From positions 53,745 to 117,744 of the forward strand of contig VXSK01000029.1 of the NCBI GenBank assembly GCA_009838035.1: a stretch of DNA of 64,000 nt. The letters run 5' to 3'. The position numbers and the translations under genes are program-made. Shown here in pieces: positions 1 through 8,629 of this stretch. The notes beneath the pieces were generated by a model. The model was given only the letters and a program-made list of their open reading frames with translations, was not told where the DNA came from and did no database searches. The stretch comes from Gammaproteobacteria bacterium (lineage in GTDB: Bacteria; Pseudomonadota; Gammaproteobacteria; Steroidobacterales; Foliamicaceae). Each line of letters begins with the position of its first letter. The stretch's first letter is position 1.

Positions 1-216
1 ACCGTGGCCGCGACGCCGATATCCACCCACTTTGTATCAAAAGCAATGTGATCCACGGTGAATGTCACATCCATCGCCAACAGGACATACTGCTCCTGCA
101 GACCGAGTTCGGGTGCACGCATCATGGCCGGATATCGCTCAACCGCCGCAGAATAGCAGCATCGGAAGGCTTCGGGCTTTCGGAAAGCGCAGTCTCGGCT
201 ATTCTCTCCATCTTCA
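1..216 (-). other. Left-edge region with two short overlapping minus-strand ORFs, one cut by the window edge
   Basis: On the minus strand an ORF starts with ATG at 211 and encodes 29 residues (begins MERIAETALS). It ends in a TGA that overlaps the ATG at 125 of a second ORF, which begins MMRAPELGLQ and stays open to position 1. The ATGA overlap resembles translational coupling, or one gene split by a frameshift. The ORF at 211 faces away from the CoA-ligase gene at 217. Both pieces are too short to assign to a family. They may be chance ORFs, because a plus-strand ORF overlaps the same bases. Confidence 0.25.
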
Positions 217-1599
217 ATGAGCAAGAATCACCTTCCGGATTACTTTTCGGTCGCCGACCCGGCGGGGCTGAGGCGCGAATACCCGCTGGGCGATGACTTC
301 ATGGCGCGGTTCGCCGGCATGGGCCGCGACGAGTTGCGGGCGATCCAGGAAGGGCGTTTCCGGCGCTGCCTGGAGCGCGCCTGGGCCACGCCCTTTTACC
401 GCAGGCTGTGGGGGGAAGCGGGGCTGGAACCGGGCGACGTACGGAGCCTTGAGGACCTTGAAAGGCTGCCGGTGTTCTCGAAGTCCGATCTCATGAGGAG
501 CGTGGAGGCGAACCCGCCCTTCGGCGACTACCACGCGCATCGCGACGACGATCCAGGATCCGGCCCGGCCGGGCTCGTGATGCAAACCACCAGCGGCACG
601 ACCGGCGCGCCGCAGCCGATTTTCTTCGGGCCGCGAAGCCGCGAATTGCAGGCGCTGATGGTGGCGCGCGCCTGGATGCTGCAGGGCCTGAGGGCCGGCG
701 ACGTCGTGCATTCCAGTTACGCGCACGGAATGGTGAACGCCGGGCACTTCGTGCGCGAGGCCGCCCTGCACTACACCCGGGCGCTGCTGCTCTCGGCCGG
801 CGCCGGGAACGAGACGCCTTCGGTCACCCAGGTGGGAAACATGGCGCGCTTCGGCGCCACCGTGCTGGTGGGCTTTGCCGACTACCTTCGCAAGCTGGCG
901 GACACCGCGCGCAGCGGAGGGCTTAAGCCCGGGCGCGACATCCGGGTGCGAATGATTTCCACCCACCTGGGCCTGATGCCGCGCGAGGAACTGGCCGAAG
1001 CCTGGGCGGCGGAGTCCGTTTACGACTGGTACGGCGTGGGCGACACCGGCCTGGTCGCCACCGAGGGGCCGGACCTCGACGGCATGCACGTCATGGAGGA
1101 CGCCCACTTCCTGGAGATCCTCGACCCCGGCAGCCAGCGCCCGGCGGCCGACGGCGAAGCCGGCGAACTGGTCTGCACCTGCCTGTACAAGGACGACGCC
1201 TATCCCATCATCCGCTTCAACACGCGCGACATGAGCGCGCGGCTCGCCGGCAGCAACGCGCTGGGACTGCCGTTCGACCGGATCGCCGGTTTCCTCGGAC
1301 GCAGCGACAACATGGTGAAGTTCAAGGGCATCAACTTCTACCCGGAAGCGGCCGCCGCCGTGTTGGGCGAGCTGGAAGAATACGCGGGCGACTACGTATG
1401 TGTACGCGAGGGCGAACAACTCCACATCGAGATAGAAACGAACGATCCGCGGCTGCCGGGCCTGGCCGATCGCATCGGCGCGCTGATCCGCGAGCGGCTG
1501 GGCGTCCGGGTGCCGGTCAAGCTGCGCGAGCCGGGAGCGCTACGCGAACTCACCGGCTCCGAATCCCGCCAGAAACCCCGCCGCCTGATTACCCGCTGA
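217..1599 (+). CDS. PaaK-like adenylate-forming CoA ligase
   Basis: This 460-aa protein resembles phenylacetate-CoA ligases, which activate an aryl or fatty carboxylate with ATP and join it to CoA. The adenylate-forming P-loop TTSGTTGAP is near residue 125. An acidic YDWYGVGDTG segment follows near 270, then RFNTRD and a GRSDNMVKFKG hinge before a small C-terminal domain. The length fits the PaaK family (about 430-460). The conserved Tyr-Gly-x-x-Glu of typical PaaK reads YGVGDT, so the substrate may differ. The gene stands alone with a hairpin element just downstream. Family membership is clear; the acid it activates is unknown. Confidence 0.8.
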   Translation: MSKNHLPDYFSVADPAGLRREYPLGDDFMARFAGMGRDELRAIQEGRFRRCLERAWATPFYRRLWGEAGLEPGDVRSLEDLERLPVFSKSDLMRSVEANPPFGDYHAHRDDDPGSGPAGLVMQTTSGTTGAPQPIFFGPRSRELQALMVARAWMLQGLRAGDVVHSSYAHGMVNAGHFVREAALHYTRALLLSAGAGNETPSVTQVGNMARFGATVLVGFADYLRKLADTARSGGLKPGRDIRVRMISTHLGLMPREELAEAWAAESVYDWYGVGDTGLVATEGPDLDGMHVMEDAHFLEILDPGSQRPAADGEAGELVCTCLYKDDAYPIIRFNTRDMSARLAGSNALGLPFDRIAGFLGRSDNMVKFKGINFYPEAAAAVLGELEEYAGDYVCVREGEQLHIEIETNDPRLPGLADRIGALIRERLGVRVPVKLREPGALRELTGSESRQKPRRLITR

Positions 1600-1628
1600 T
1601 CGTAAATCTCAAGCCCTTCCACCGCGCC

Positions 1629-1760
1629 AGCTAAAGCCCTTCGTTCGTTCCCCTCCTCGTAGGAGCGTTGGAGCAGGACAGCGAGAATCGAGCCATGGAT
1701 GGCGTCTCCAACGAGGAGGGGAACGAATGAAGGGCGAGGGAGCAGGAAAAGGCTTTAGTT
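1629..1760. repeat. Hairpin element P1 (conserved loop, 24-bp stems)
   Basis: The stems are 1637-1660 and 1711-1734, complementary with one mismatch. They enclose a 50-nt loop with the motif GGCTCGATTCTCGCTGTC on the minus strand. Outer boundaries carry inverted CTAAAGCC (1631-1638 and, inverted, near 1751-1758); the right one includes the stop codon of the CbiX-like gene. The element fills the space between two convergent genes and could act as a bidirectional terminator. The same loop occurs at 4781-4820 and at the right window edge, but with different stems. Confidence 0.85.
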
Positions 1761-2861
1761 GTGCAGCGCGGCGGCTTGTTGTTGGACGGTGGTTACGACC
1801 CATTCGGTGAAATTGGGGTGCTGCGACAGGCCTTTCTCGTTGAAGGTGTAGTCCAGGCCAATCAGGTCCTGCTTGATGTGGTGCTGCAACCCGTCCGCGG
1901 AGGACGCCGGCGACACGACGATCAGCTTTTTGCCCTTTCGTTGCGCCTGCTGCATCCAGCGTTTGAGTTGGCGCACATTGCCTTCGCGCACCGGCGGGAT
2001 GGCGTCGTCCTGCAGGTTTATGGCTCGCACCTCGCTGATTCCGGTGGCGGCCTTCACCTGTTCGGCAAGGCTCTCGATCACCGGCAGGTCGAGTTCGTTG
2101 TCGAAGTCGTCCTCGGGGCCGTGGGCGACCAGGAACAATGCCTCATTGGCGGGCTCCGTACTGATTTCCAGCGCGTGGTCGGACAGGATTTCGGCGATCA
2201 GCGGATGGTCGTCCATGTGCGGCGCGAAAACGAGCTTTGCGCCGGTTTCTATGGGTTTGACCGTCAGGTACGAAGACTCGTCGCGCCGGCCCAGGATGTA
2301 CTCCCACTGCCGGGTCATGGAGTTATGGACGGTCGACGTGGTCTGCACCAGCACGATGGTCCTGGCGCCGGCCGCTTCGAGATCGTCGATCGCCGCCTGC
2401 ATGTGGGACGAGGTCATCATGGCCATGCCGTAGCCGATGGCCGTCGGATATTCGCCGGCGATGGCGCGCATGGAATCGGTCATGATCCTGTCGCCGGCCT
2501 CGCTGACGCCATGTGACAGTACCAGCACGCCGATTTCGCCCCTGATGTCGGCGTCGCTCACGTACCAGGTGTAGTTCTCGCCCATCTGCGCCACGTTGAT
2601 GCGCAGTTCGTTGTCCGTCAGCAGTCCGTACAGGGCGATCTTTTCCTTCAGACCGGCGATCACGTCCTCGCTCAGCATGTCGCGCATGTCCATGCCCATG
2701 CGCCGGCGGCCCAGTTCGTCCGGCGGCGGCATCGGCATGTCGTGGCCCTGGTATCCGTGGGCGCGATGCATGCTGTGGTCCTCCTGCGCCTGTGCGGAAG
2801 CAAGGCCCACGCCGAGCACCACGGCGCCCAGGATCAGAACGTGAAATCGTCTAGGTTTCAT
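1755..2861 (-). CDS. Secreted CbiX-like (class II chelatase fold) protein with His/Met-rich N terminus
   Basis: The 368-aa product has a signal peptide (residues 1-26, cleavage after ASAQA). A segment very rich in His and Met follows (about 28-62), suggesting metal, possibly copper, binding. Two CbiX-like halves each keep the HG motif seen in sirohydrochlorin chelatases: LVLSHG (His117) and LVAHG (His247). Known CbiX enzymes are cytoplasmic and insert Co or Ni into tetrapyrroles, so a periplasmic version is unusual. The start at 2861 is preferred because GGGAGGA lies 7 nt upstream and a signal peptide follows directly; an upstream in-frame ATG lacks both. It overlaps the ATPase gene by 11 bp and is last in the ABC operon. 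Metal chelation is inferred, not shown. Confidence 0.75.
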   Translation of the reverse strand: MKPRRFHVLILGAVVLGVGLASAQAQEDHSMHRAHGYQGHDMPMPPPDELGRRRMGMDMRDMLSEDVIAGLKEKIALYGLLTDNELRINVAQMGENYTWYVSDADIRGEIGVLVLSHGVSEAGDRIMTDSMRAIAGEYPTAIGYGMAMMTSSHMQAAIDDLEAAGARTIVLVQTTSTVHNSMTRQWEYILGRRDESSYLTVKPIETGAKLVFAPHMDDHPLIAEILSDHALEISTEPANEALFLVAHGPEDDFDNELDLPVIESLAEQVKAATGISEVRAINLQDDAIPPVREGNVRQLKRWMQQAQRKGKKLIVVSPASSADGLQHHIKQDLIGLDYTFNEKGLSQHPNFTEWVVTTVQQQAAALHN

Positions 2862-3564
2862 CTGGAAGTCCTCCCTTGAGATGCGGGGTTGACGGCGGAC
2901 CGAGAAAACCGTCCTCGATTTCCGCCACCTGGTCGGCCCAGGCCAGCATCGCCTGGTCATGGGTCACCATGAGCGTGGCGACGCCATGCTCTCTGGTCTG
3001 TCTGGCCAGCAATTCAACCACTTCCCCGCCGCGGCTGTGGTCCAGCATGGAAGTCGGTTCGTCCACCAGCAGCAGCGACGGTTCGGTCATGAGGGCTCGC
3101 GCTATTCCGACCCGCTGACGTTCGCCGCCCGACATCTGGTCGGGACGGTGCGAGGCGCGGTGCGCGAGGCCCACTTCTTCGAGAAGCCGTCCGGCCCGTT
3201 CCCTGTGGGCCCCGTCCGGTTTGCGGCCGTTGATGTGAGCCATCAGCAGGAGCTGGTCCATGGCGGTCAACGCGGCGACCAGGTTGGACTGCTGGAAAAT
3301 GAATCCGATGCGCTCGCGCCGCAGACGCGCGCGGTCGCGCTCCCCCAGCGCGGTCAGGTCCTGGCCTTCGATGGCGATGCGCCCGGAAGTGGGCGGCAGC
3401 AGGCCGCCGCAGACCGCCAGCAAGCTCGATTTCCCGGCCCCCGACGGTCCCATCACGGCGCACAGCGCGCCCGCCTCGACGGTCAGCGAGACCTTGTTCA
3501 GGGCGGTGACCTGCTGGTCGCCGTCGCCGAGGACCAGCGAAACGGAGTCAACAGCGAGCGTCAT
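2851..3564 (-). CDS. ABC transporter ATP-binding protein (LolD/MacB type)
   Basis: This is a 237-aa ATPase. Walker A is GPSGAGKS (39-46), the Q-loop FQQ is near 90-92, the signature MSGGERQ is at 144-150, Walker B LLLVDEP at 164-170, and the switch His is in VTHDQ (about 202). The sequence matches the LolD/MacB/DevA class, which works with FtsX-domain permeases on envelope substrates rather than in classical import. It overlaps the permease gene by 4 bp and the secreted CbiX-like gene by 11 bp, so the three genes are probably one operon. The energised substrate cannot be read from the sequence; the partner suggests a metal or tetrapyrrole-related role. Confidence 0.92.
   Translation of the reverse strand: MTLAVDSVSLVLGDGDQQVTALNKVSLTVEAGALCAVMGPSGAGKSSLLAVCGGLLPPTSGRIAIEGQDLTALGERDRARLRRERIGFIFQQSNLVAALTAMDQLLLMAHINGRKPDGAHRERAGRLLEEVGLAHRASHRPDQMSGGERQRVGIARALMTEPSLLLVDEPTSMLDHSRGGEVVELLARQTREHGVATLMVTHDQAMLAWADQVAEIEDGFLGPPSTPHLKGGLPDET
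2869..2875 (-). promoter_or_regulatory. Ribosome binding site that fixes the CbiX-like start
   Basis: On the minus strand GGGAGGA sits 7 nt before the ATG at 2861, inside the 3' end of the ATPase gene. It supports translation starting at the signal peptide rather than at an upstream in-frame ATG. Confidence 0.7.
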
Positions 3565-4700
3565 CGCAACTGTCCCAGCGCAATGATCGGATCGATTCGC
3601 GCAATCCTGCGCACCGCCAGGACCGCCCCCACCAGGCCGCCGCCGATGACCAGCGCGCCGGATATCAGCATGGCGCGGATATCGATGACATAGGGGATGT
3701 CCGTGCGTTCGACGATCAGGTCGCCAAGGCCGTAGCCGATACCCACGCCGCAGGTCACGGCAACGGCCAGCAGCAGGAACACCTGCCCCAGGGCGTCCCG
3801 GACGAGATATCCCGTCGACGCGCCCAGCGCCTTGATCAGGCCGATCTCCTGGGTGCGCTGTATGGTCCAGATCGAGAAGAACGCGCCGATGATCAGCGTC
3901 GCGATGACCAGCAGAAAGCCCTGATTGATGCGCACCGAGTCCCGTTCGGCCTTGTAGCCGGTGGACGCCACAAACGACATCGGCTTGTCGAGCGCGACCG
4001 TGAACAGCTCCTCATCAACGGCAGCGATGTCCGTTGTTTCCTCAAGCTGCAGGGCCACCACGGTGGCGAAGTCGTAGAGGATGTCCGGTAAAGACTCGCC
4101 TTCCGGCGGCCCTCCCGGCGGACCTTAGGACGCTTCGGCCCAGAGGCGGAACGGCGCATACACGATGGGCGTGTGGGCGATGTTGTTGTGGGCGTCGAGC
4201 AGCCCCACCACCTTGAGTTCGGTCAGCACGCGGTCGAGCACGATGGTGTCGCCGATCTCCACGTTGTTTTCCGCCACCAGCATGCGGCTGACCACCACGC
4301 CATACGGATCGTCGCCTATGGGCCGGCCGATGTCGGAGCCGGGGTCGATGAACGAACCCGGCTCCATCCCCCAGAGCGCCAGGGTGACCGGCTCGCCCTT
4401 CGAGGTGCGGGCGTTGAACATCGTGTTGCCCAGCGGAGTCGACGTCATCACTCCGGGCCGATCCGCCCAGCCTTCCCACATCGCCCGCTCCACCATGCTG
4501 TTGGACCAGGTGGGCTTGTCGTCGTATTCGAACGCGAGGTGGGTGATGGGCAGCGCGCGGATGCCGGAAATGTTGCGATCGACCAGGCCGCTGGACAGGC
4601 CCGTCAGCAGCACCATCATCAGGGCCATCATGACGATGACCACGGCCATGAGCAGAAAGCGGCCCCTGGCGAAAAGGAGATCCCTGAGCGCGAGAAACAT
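3561..4700 (-). pseudogene. FtsX-domain ABC permease interrupted by one in-frame TAA
   Basis: A continuous minus-strand frame of 380 codons runs from ATG at 4700 to 3561, broken only by a TAA at 4125-4127 (codon 192). The first part has an N-terminal membrane segment (about 12-36) and a MacB-like periplasmic domain. The second part, in the same frame, has the C-terminal FtsX block with three membrane segments and the QEIGLIKALGAS motif typical of the family. Total length fits an intact LolC/MacB-type permease. A Gly/Pro-rich linker follows the stop. A GTG at 4061 could restart translation. A single base change explains the break: it may be a pseudogene, a strain variant, a sequencing error or readthrough. 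Confidence 0.8.
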
Positions 4701-4753
4701 GGAAGGCTGATTCTACCGACGCGCAAGAGCTTGTTGCTTGCTGCTGGCCCTCG

Positions 4754-4847
4754 CCTTTTCTCACGCCCCCTTTTTGAGAGGCGCCGTCCTGGCTCGATTC
4801 TCGCTGTCCATGCTTCAACGCTCTCCAAAAGGGGGCGTGAGAAAAGG
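4754..4847. repeat. Hairpin element P2 (conserved loop, 27-bp stems)
   Basis: The stems are 4754-4780 and 4821-4847 (27 nt, one mismatch). The 40-nt loop 4781-4820 contains TGGCTCGATTCTCGCTGTCC. This loop closely matches that of P1 read on the minus strand, while the mid-stem sequences differ. The outer edges resemble P1: CCTCGCCTTTT on the left and AAGGCTATAGTT on the right (4844-4855). It sits between the divergent permease and S46 peptidase genes, so it cannot be only a 3'-end terminator. Confidence 0.85.
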
Positions 4848-4881
4848 CTATAGTTGCTGACCGCTCAAGAGGTATCTGAAT

Positions 4882-7065
4882 ATGAGAAAGCACAGTCGCA
4901 TTCGCGCCGCCTTGTACTGCTTGTTTTTTGCCTTCACTGTTTCCGGAACCGTAGCGTATGCCAAGGAAGGCATGTTCACGCCGGAGCAGATTCCGGGCAT
5001 CGCGGGGGATCTGCGTGACACGGGACTGAATCTGGACCCGGCAACGCTGGCCGATCTGACCGCGTTCCCGATGGGGGCGGTCATCTCGCTGGGCGGCTGC
5101 ACCGCCTCGTTCGTGTCGCCGAATGGCCTGGTGGTCACCAACCATCATTGCGCGCGCGGTTCGGTTCAGTTCAACTCCACCAGCGAGAACAACTACCTCG
5201 AGAACGGCTTCCTCGCCGCCTCCCTGGCCGAAGAGCTCCCGGCCGCTCCCGGGTCGCGCGTGTATGTCACCCTGCAGGTCGACGACGTCACCGAGCGGGT
5301 GACCGGCGGACTGGACCCCGCGCTGGCGCCGCGCGAGCGTTTCACGCAGATCGAGCAACGCCGCAAGGCCATGATCGGCGAATGCGAGTCGGAACCCGGC
5401 TATCGCTGTCAGGCCGCATCGTTTTTCGGCGGGCTGCAGTACAAGCTGATCAAGCGCCTGGAGATTCGCGACGTGCGCATCGTATATTCGCCGGCCGACG
5501 CCATCGGCAAGTATGGCGGCGACATCGACAACTGGCGCTGGCCGCGTCATACCGGCGACTTCGCTTTCTACCGCGCCTACGTGGGCCCGGACGGGCAACC
5601 GGCGGACTACGCCGAAGAAAACGTGCCCTATTCGCCGCCGCATATTCTCGAGGTGTCCGCCTCCGGTCTTGAGGACGGCGATTTCGTGATGGCCATAGGT
5701 TACCCGGGAAGCACTTCCCGCTACGCCCGGCTCGCCTCCGTGAGGCAGACCTTCGATTGGCAGTATCCCGAGTTCGTCCGCTTTTTCTCCGACTGGATAG
5801 CAACGATCGAGACCGCCGCGCCGCAGGGCAGCGAAGCCCGCATTCGCTACGCCTCGAGATTGGCGCAGCTCAACAATGTGCTGAAGAACCTCGGGGGCCA
5901 GATCGACGGGGCGCGCCGCAACGACCTGGTCGGCCGCCGGGCGCAAAGGGAAGCGGAACTGAACGATTGGATCGCGGCCGACCCGCACCGGATGATGCTG
6001 GGGCAGGCCATCGAGGAGCTGGACGCGCTTTCCGAGGAACGGGCGGCGGAGGCCAGACGCAGCTATTGGTACGGCAACGCGCTGCGGCCGCAGCTTTTGG
6101 GCGCGGCGCAACGCCTGTACCGCCTGGCGCACGAGCGCACCAAGCCGGACGCGGCGCGCGAGAGCGGTTACCAGGAACGCGACATGGCGATGTTCCGCCA
6201 GCGGATGAGCGTGATCGACCGCCGCTTTGACCCGGCGGTGGACAAGGCCGAATGGATGCTGTTTCTCAAGGGCTATCTGGCCCAGCCGGCGGACATGCGC
6301 ATCGAGGCGCTGGACGAAGCCATGGGCCTCTCACCCGAATTGAGCGACGGGGAACTGTCGAAAAAGCTCGACGGGTACTACGAAAATACGGTCCTGAACA
6401 ACCTGGATACGCGCCTGGCGCTCATGGACGCGTCGCCCGAAGAGCTTGACAGCCATGCGGGTCCCTTCATTCGACTGGCGGCGGCGTTGCACGAAACGCA
6501 GATGGCGCGGGATGAGGCCGCCAAGGTCCGCAGCGGACACGCCAACCTGCTCAACCCGCAGTACATGCGCGCGATCATCAACTGGCAGCAGTCGCGGGGC
6601 CATGCCGCCTACCCGGACGCAAACTCCACGCTGCGGATGACCTACGGCACGGTAATGGGCGGTTCGCCGGCCGACGGACTCCTGTACGAGCCGTTCACGC
6701 GCCTTGAGGGCATCCTGCAGAAGGACACGGGCGAGGAACCGTTCAACTCGCCGGCCGCGCAACTCGACCTGATCCGCGCGGGCGACTACGGCGACTACTA
6801 CCTGGATTCCATCGGCTCCGTGCCGGTAAATTTCCTCACCGATCTCGACTCCACCGGCGGCAATTCCGGCTCGGCCACGCTGGACGCCGACGGCAAGCTG
6901 GTGGGGCTGCTGTTCGACGGCACCCTGGAGAGCGTCAATTCGGACTGGGACTTCGACCCGGACATCACGCGCACGATCCACGTCGACACGCGCTACATGC
7001 TCTGGGTCATGGAAAAAATCGACGGCGCCCAGGCGCTGATCGACGAAATGACCATCGTCCGCTGA
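4882..7065 (+). CDS. S46-family dipeptidyl-peptidase (DPP7-like)
   Basis: This 727-aa protein has an N-terminal signal peptide (about 1-27). The S46 catalytic set is visible: His in TNHHC (87-90), Asp in the block GDIDNWRWPRHTGDF (about 213-227) and Ser in GGNSGS (659-664). In this family the residue after FD downstream of the Ser sets S1 specificity. Here it is Gly (LLFDGT), as in DPP7 enzymes that prefer hydrophobic P1 residues; DPP11 enzymes have Arg. It releases dipeptides from oligopeptide N termini in the periplasm. AAGAGG lies about 9 nt upstream of the start. It is monocistronic, downstream of hairpin P2, and fits growth on peptides. Confidence 0.93.
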   Translation: MRKHSRIRAALYCLFFAFTVSGTVAYAKEGMFTPEQIPGIAGDLRDTGLNLDPATLADLTAFPMGAVISLGGCTASFVSPNGLVVTNHHCARGSVQFNSTSENNYLENGFLAASLAEELPAAPGSRVYVTLQVDDVTERVTGGLDPALAPRERFTQIEQRRKAMIGECESEPGYRCQAASFFGGLQYKLIKRLEIRDVRIVYSPADAIGKYGGDIDNWRWPRHTGDFAFYRAYVGPDGQPADYAEENVPYSPPHILEVSASGLEDGDFVMAIGYPGSTSRYARLASVRQTFDWQYPEFVRFFSDWIATIETAAPQGSEARIRYASRLAQLNNVLKNLGGQIDGARRNDLVGRRAQREAELNDWIAADPHRMMLGQAIEELDALSEERAAEARRSYWYGNALRPQLLGAAQRLYRLAHERTKPDAARESGYQERDMAMFRQRMSVIDRRFDPAVDKAEWMLFLKGYLAQPADMRIEALDEAMGLSPELSDGELSKKLDGYYENTVLNNLDTRLALMDASPEELDSHAGPFIRLAAALHETQMARDEAAKVRSGHANLLNPQYMRAIINWQQSRGHAAYPDANSTLRMTYGTVMGGSPADGLLYEPFTRLEGILQKDTGEEPFNSPAAQLDLIRAGDYGDYYLDSIGSVPVNFLTDLDSTGGNSGSATLDADGKLVGLLFDGTLESVNSDWDFDPDITRTIHVDTRYMLWVMEKIDGAQALIDEMTIVR

Positions 7066-7135
7066 TCCCGGCCCGCGTTCTCCGGAACAAGGCTCAACCA
7101 GCTCCCCGCCCGCCGGGGGCGGCTACAATGCCGGC

Positions 7136-8623
7136 ATGCCGGGAGGGCGGCAACTTGACGGTGGCGGCGAACAGACATCGGCCAAGTCGCCGCTGTTCGC
7201 GAACTACGAGATTCGCCCCGAGTTCTACGACGAGATGTTCGACGGCGACGGCACGCCGCGCGCGCATTGCCGGAAGCTCTACGAAACGCTCAACCGGATG
7301 CCGGCTGAGGACATCGCCGCGATGCAGGAACTGGCCGAGCGCTCTTTCCTGCATCAGGGGATCACCTTTGCCGTGTACGGCGAACAGGGGGCCCAGGAGC
7401 GGATCATTCCGATTGATTTTCTGCCCCGGCTGATCGCGGCCGCGGAGTGGGATTTCATCGAGCGCGGACTGAAGCAGCGGCTCAAGGCGTTGAATCTGTT
7501 CCTGGCCGACGTGTACGGCCCTGGCAGGATCCTGTCCGACGGCATTGCGCCCGTGGACCTGGTGCGCGGCTGCCCGCAATACCGCATCGAAATGCGCGGC
7601 GTCGAGGCCCCGCACGGCGTGTACGTGGCATTGTGCGGCACCGACCTGGTGCGAACCAATGAAGGTTTCAAAGTGCTGGAGGACAACCTGAGGGTTCCTT
7701 CCGGCGTGTCCTACATGCTGGCCAACCGGCGCGCGCTCAAGGGCAGCCTGCGCGGCGTATTCCGCCGCCACCACGTTCGCGGCATCGGGCATTACGGGCA
7801 GCTGCTGCGAATGACGCTTGAAGAGCTTGCGCCAAAAGGCGTGTCCGATCCCTGTATTGTTCTGCTTACGCCCGGAGTCCATAACGCGGCCTTCTACGAG
7901 CACATGTTCCTGGCCCAGGAAATGGGCGTGGAGCTGGTGCAGGGCAGCGACCTCGTCGTTCACAAGGGATTCGTGCATATGCGCACCACCGCCGGACTGA
8001 AGCGGGTGGACGTGATCTATCGCCGCATCGACGACGATTTCATCGACCCGCTGGCGTTTCGCGCCGATTCGCAAATCGGCGCTCCGGGGCTGTTCTACGC
8101 CTACCGCCTCGGCAACGTCACGCTGGCCAACGCGCCGGGCACGGGCGTGGCCGACGACAAGAGCGTGTACGCCTACGTGCCGGAAATGATTCGTTACTAC
8201 CTGGGCGAGGAACCGCTGCTGGCCAACGTCGAGACTCACCTGTGCCGCGATCCGGAAGCGCTGGCCTATACGCTGGACAATCTGGACAAGCTGGTGGTGA
8301 AGATGGTGGGCGAATCTGGCGGCTACGGGATGCTGGTGGGTCCTCACGCCACGCCGGAGGAACGAAACGACTACGCAAGGGAACTCCGCAGGAATCCGTC
8401 GAACTTCATCGCGCAGCCCACGCTCGACCTGTCGGTCTCGCCTTGCCTGGCCGAGGGGGGCGCGGCGCCGAGGCATGTCGATCTGCGGCCCTTCGTTCTT
8501 CGGGGCCGGAAAACGAGGCTGGCCCCCGGGGCCTTCTGCCGGGTGGCGCTCACTCCGGGTTCGCTGGTCGTGAATTCGAGCCAGGGCGGCGGCGGCAAGG
8601 ACCTCTGGGTGCTCTCGGAATAA
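7136..8623 (+). CDS. Circularly permuted ATP-grasp protein (DUF404/DUF407)
   Basis: This 495-aa protein belongs to the family of circularly permuted ATP-grasp proteins predicted to ligate peptides or amino groups. Recognisable blocks include the N-terminal YDEMFD region, KVLEDNLRVPSGVSYM (about 180-195), VKMVGESGGYGMLVG (about 385-399) and a C-terminal DLRPFVL-type ATP-grasp strand. It is followed 6 bp later by an alpha-E protein and then a transglutaminase, the classic three-gene set in which these families occur. The cluster has been predicted to make or process a peptide, but to my knowledge its product is not established. Confidence 0.9.
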   Translation: MPGGRQLDGGGEQTSAKSPLFANYEIRPEFYDEMFDGDGTPRAHCRKLYETLNRMPAEDIAAMQELAERSFLHQGITFAVYGEQGAQERIIPIDFLPRLIAAAEWDFIERGLKQRLKALNLFLADVYGPGRILSDGIAPVDLVRGCPQYRIEMRGVEAPHGVYVALCGTDLVRTNEGFKVLEDNLRVPSGVSYMLANRRALKGSLRGVFRRHHVRGIGHYGQLLRMTLEELAPKGVSDPCIVLLTPGVHNAAFYEHMFLAQEMGVELVQGSDLVVHKGFVHMRTTAGLKRVDVIYRRIDDDFIDPLAFRADSQIGAPGLFYAYRLGNVTLANAPGTGVADDKSVYAYVPEMIRYYLGEEPLLANVETHLCRDPEALAYTLDNLDKLVVKMVGESGGYGMLVGPHATPEERNDYARELRRNPSNFIAQPTLDLSVSPCLAEGGAAPRHVDLRPFVLRGRKTRLAPGAFCRVALTPGSLVVNSSQGGGGKDLWVLSE

Positions 8624-8629
8624 CGCCGT

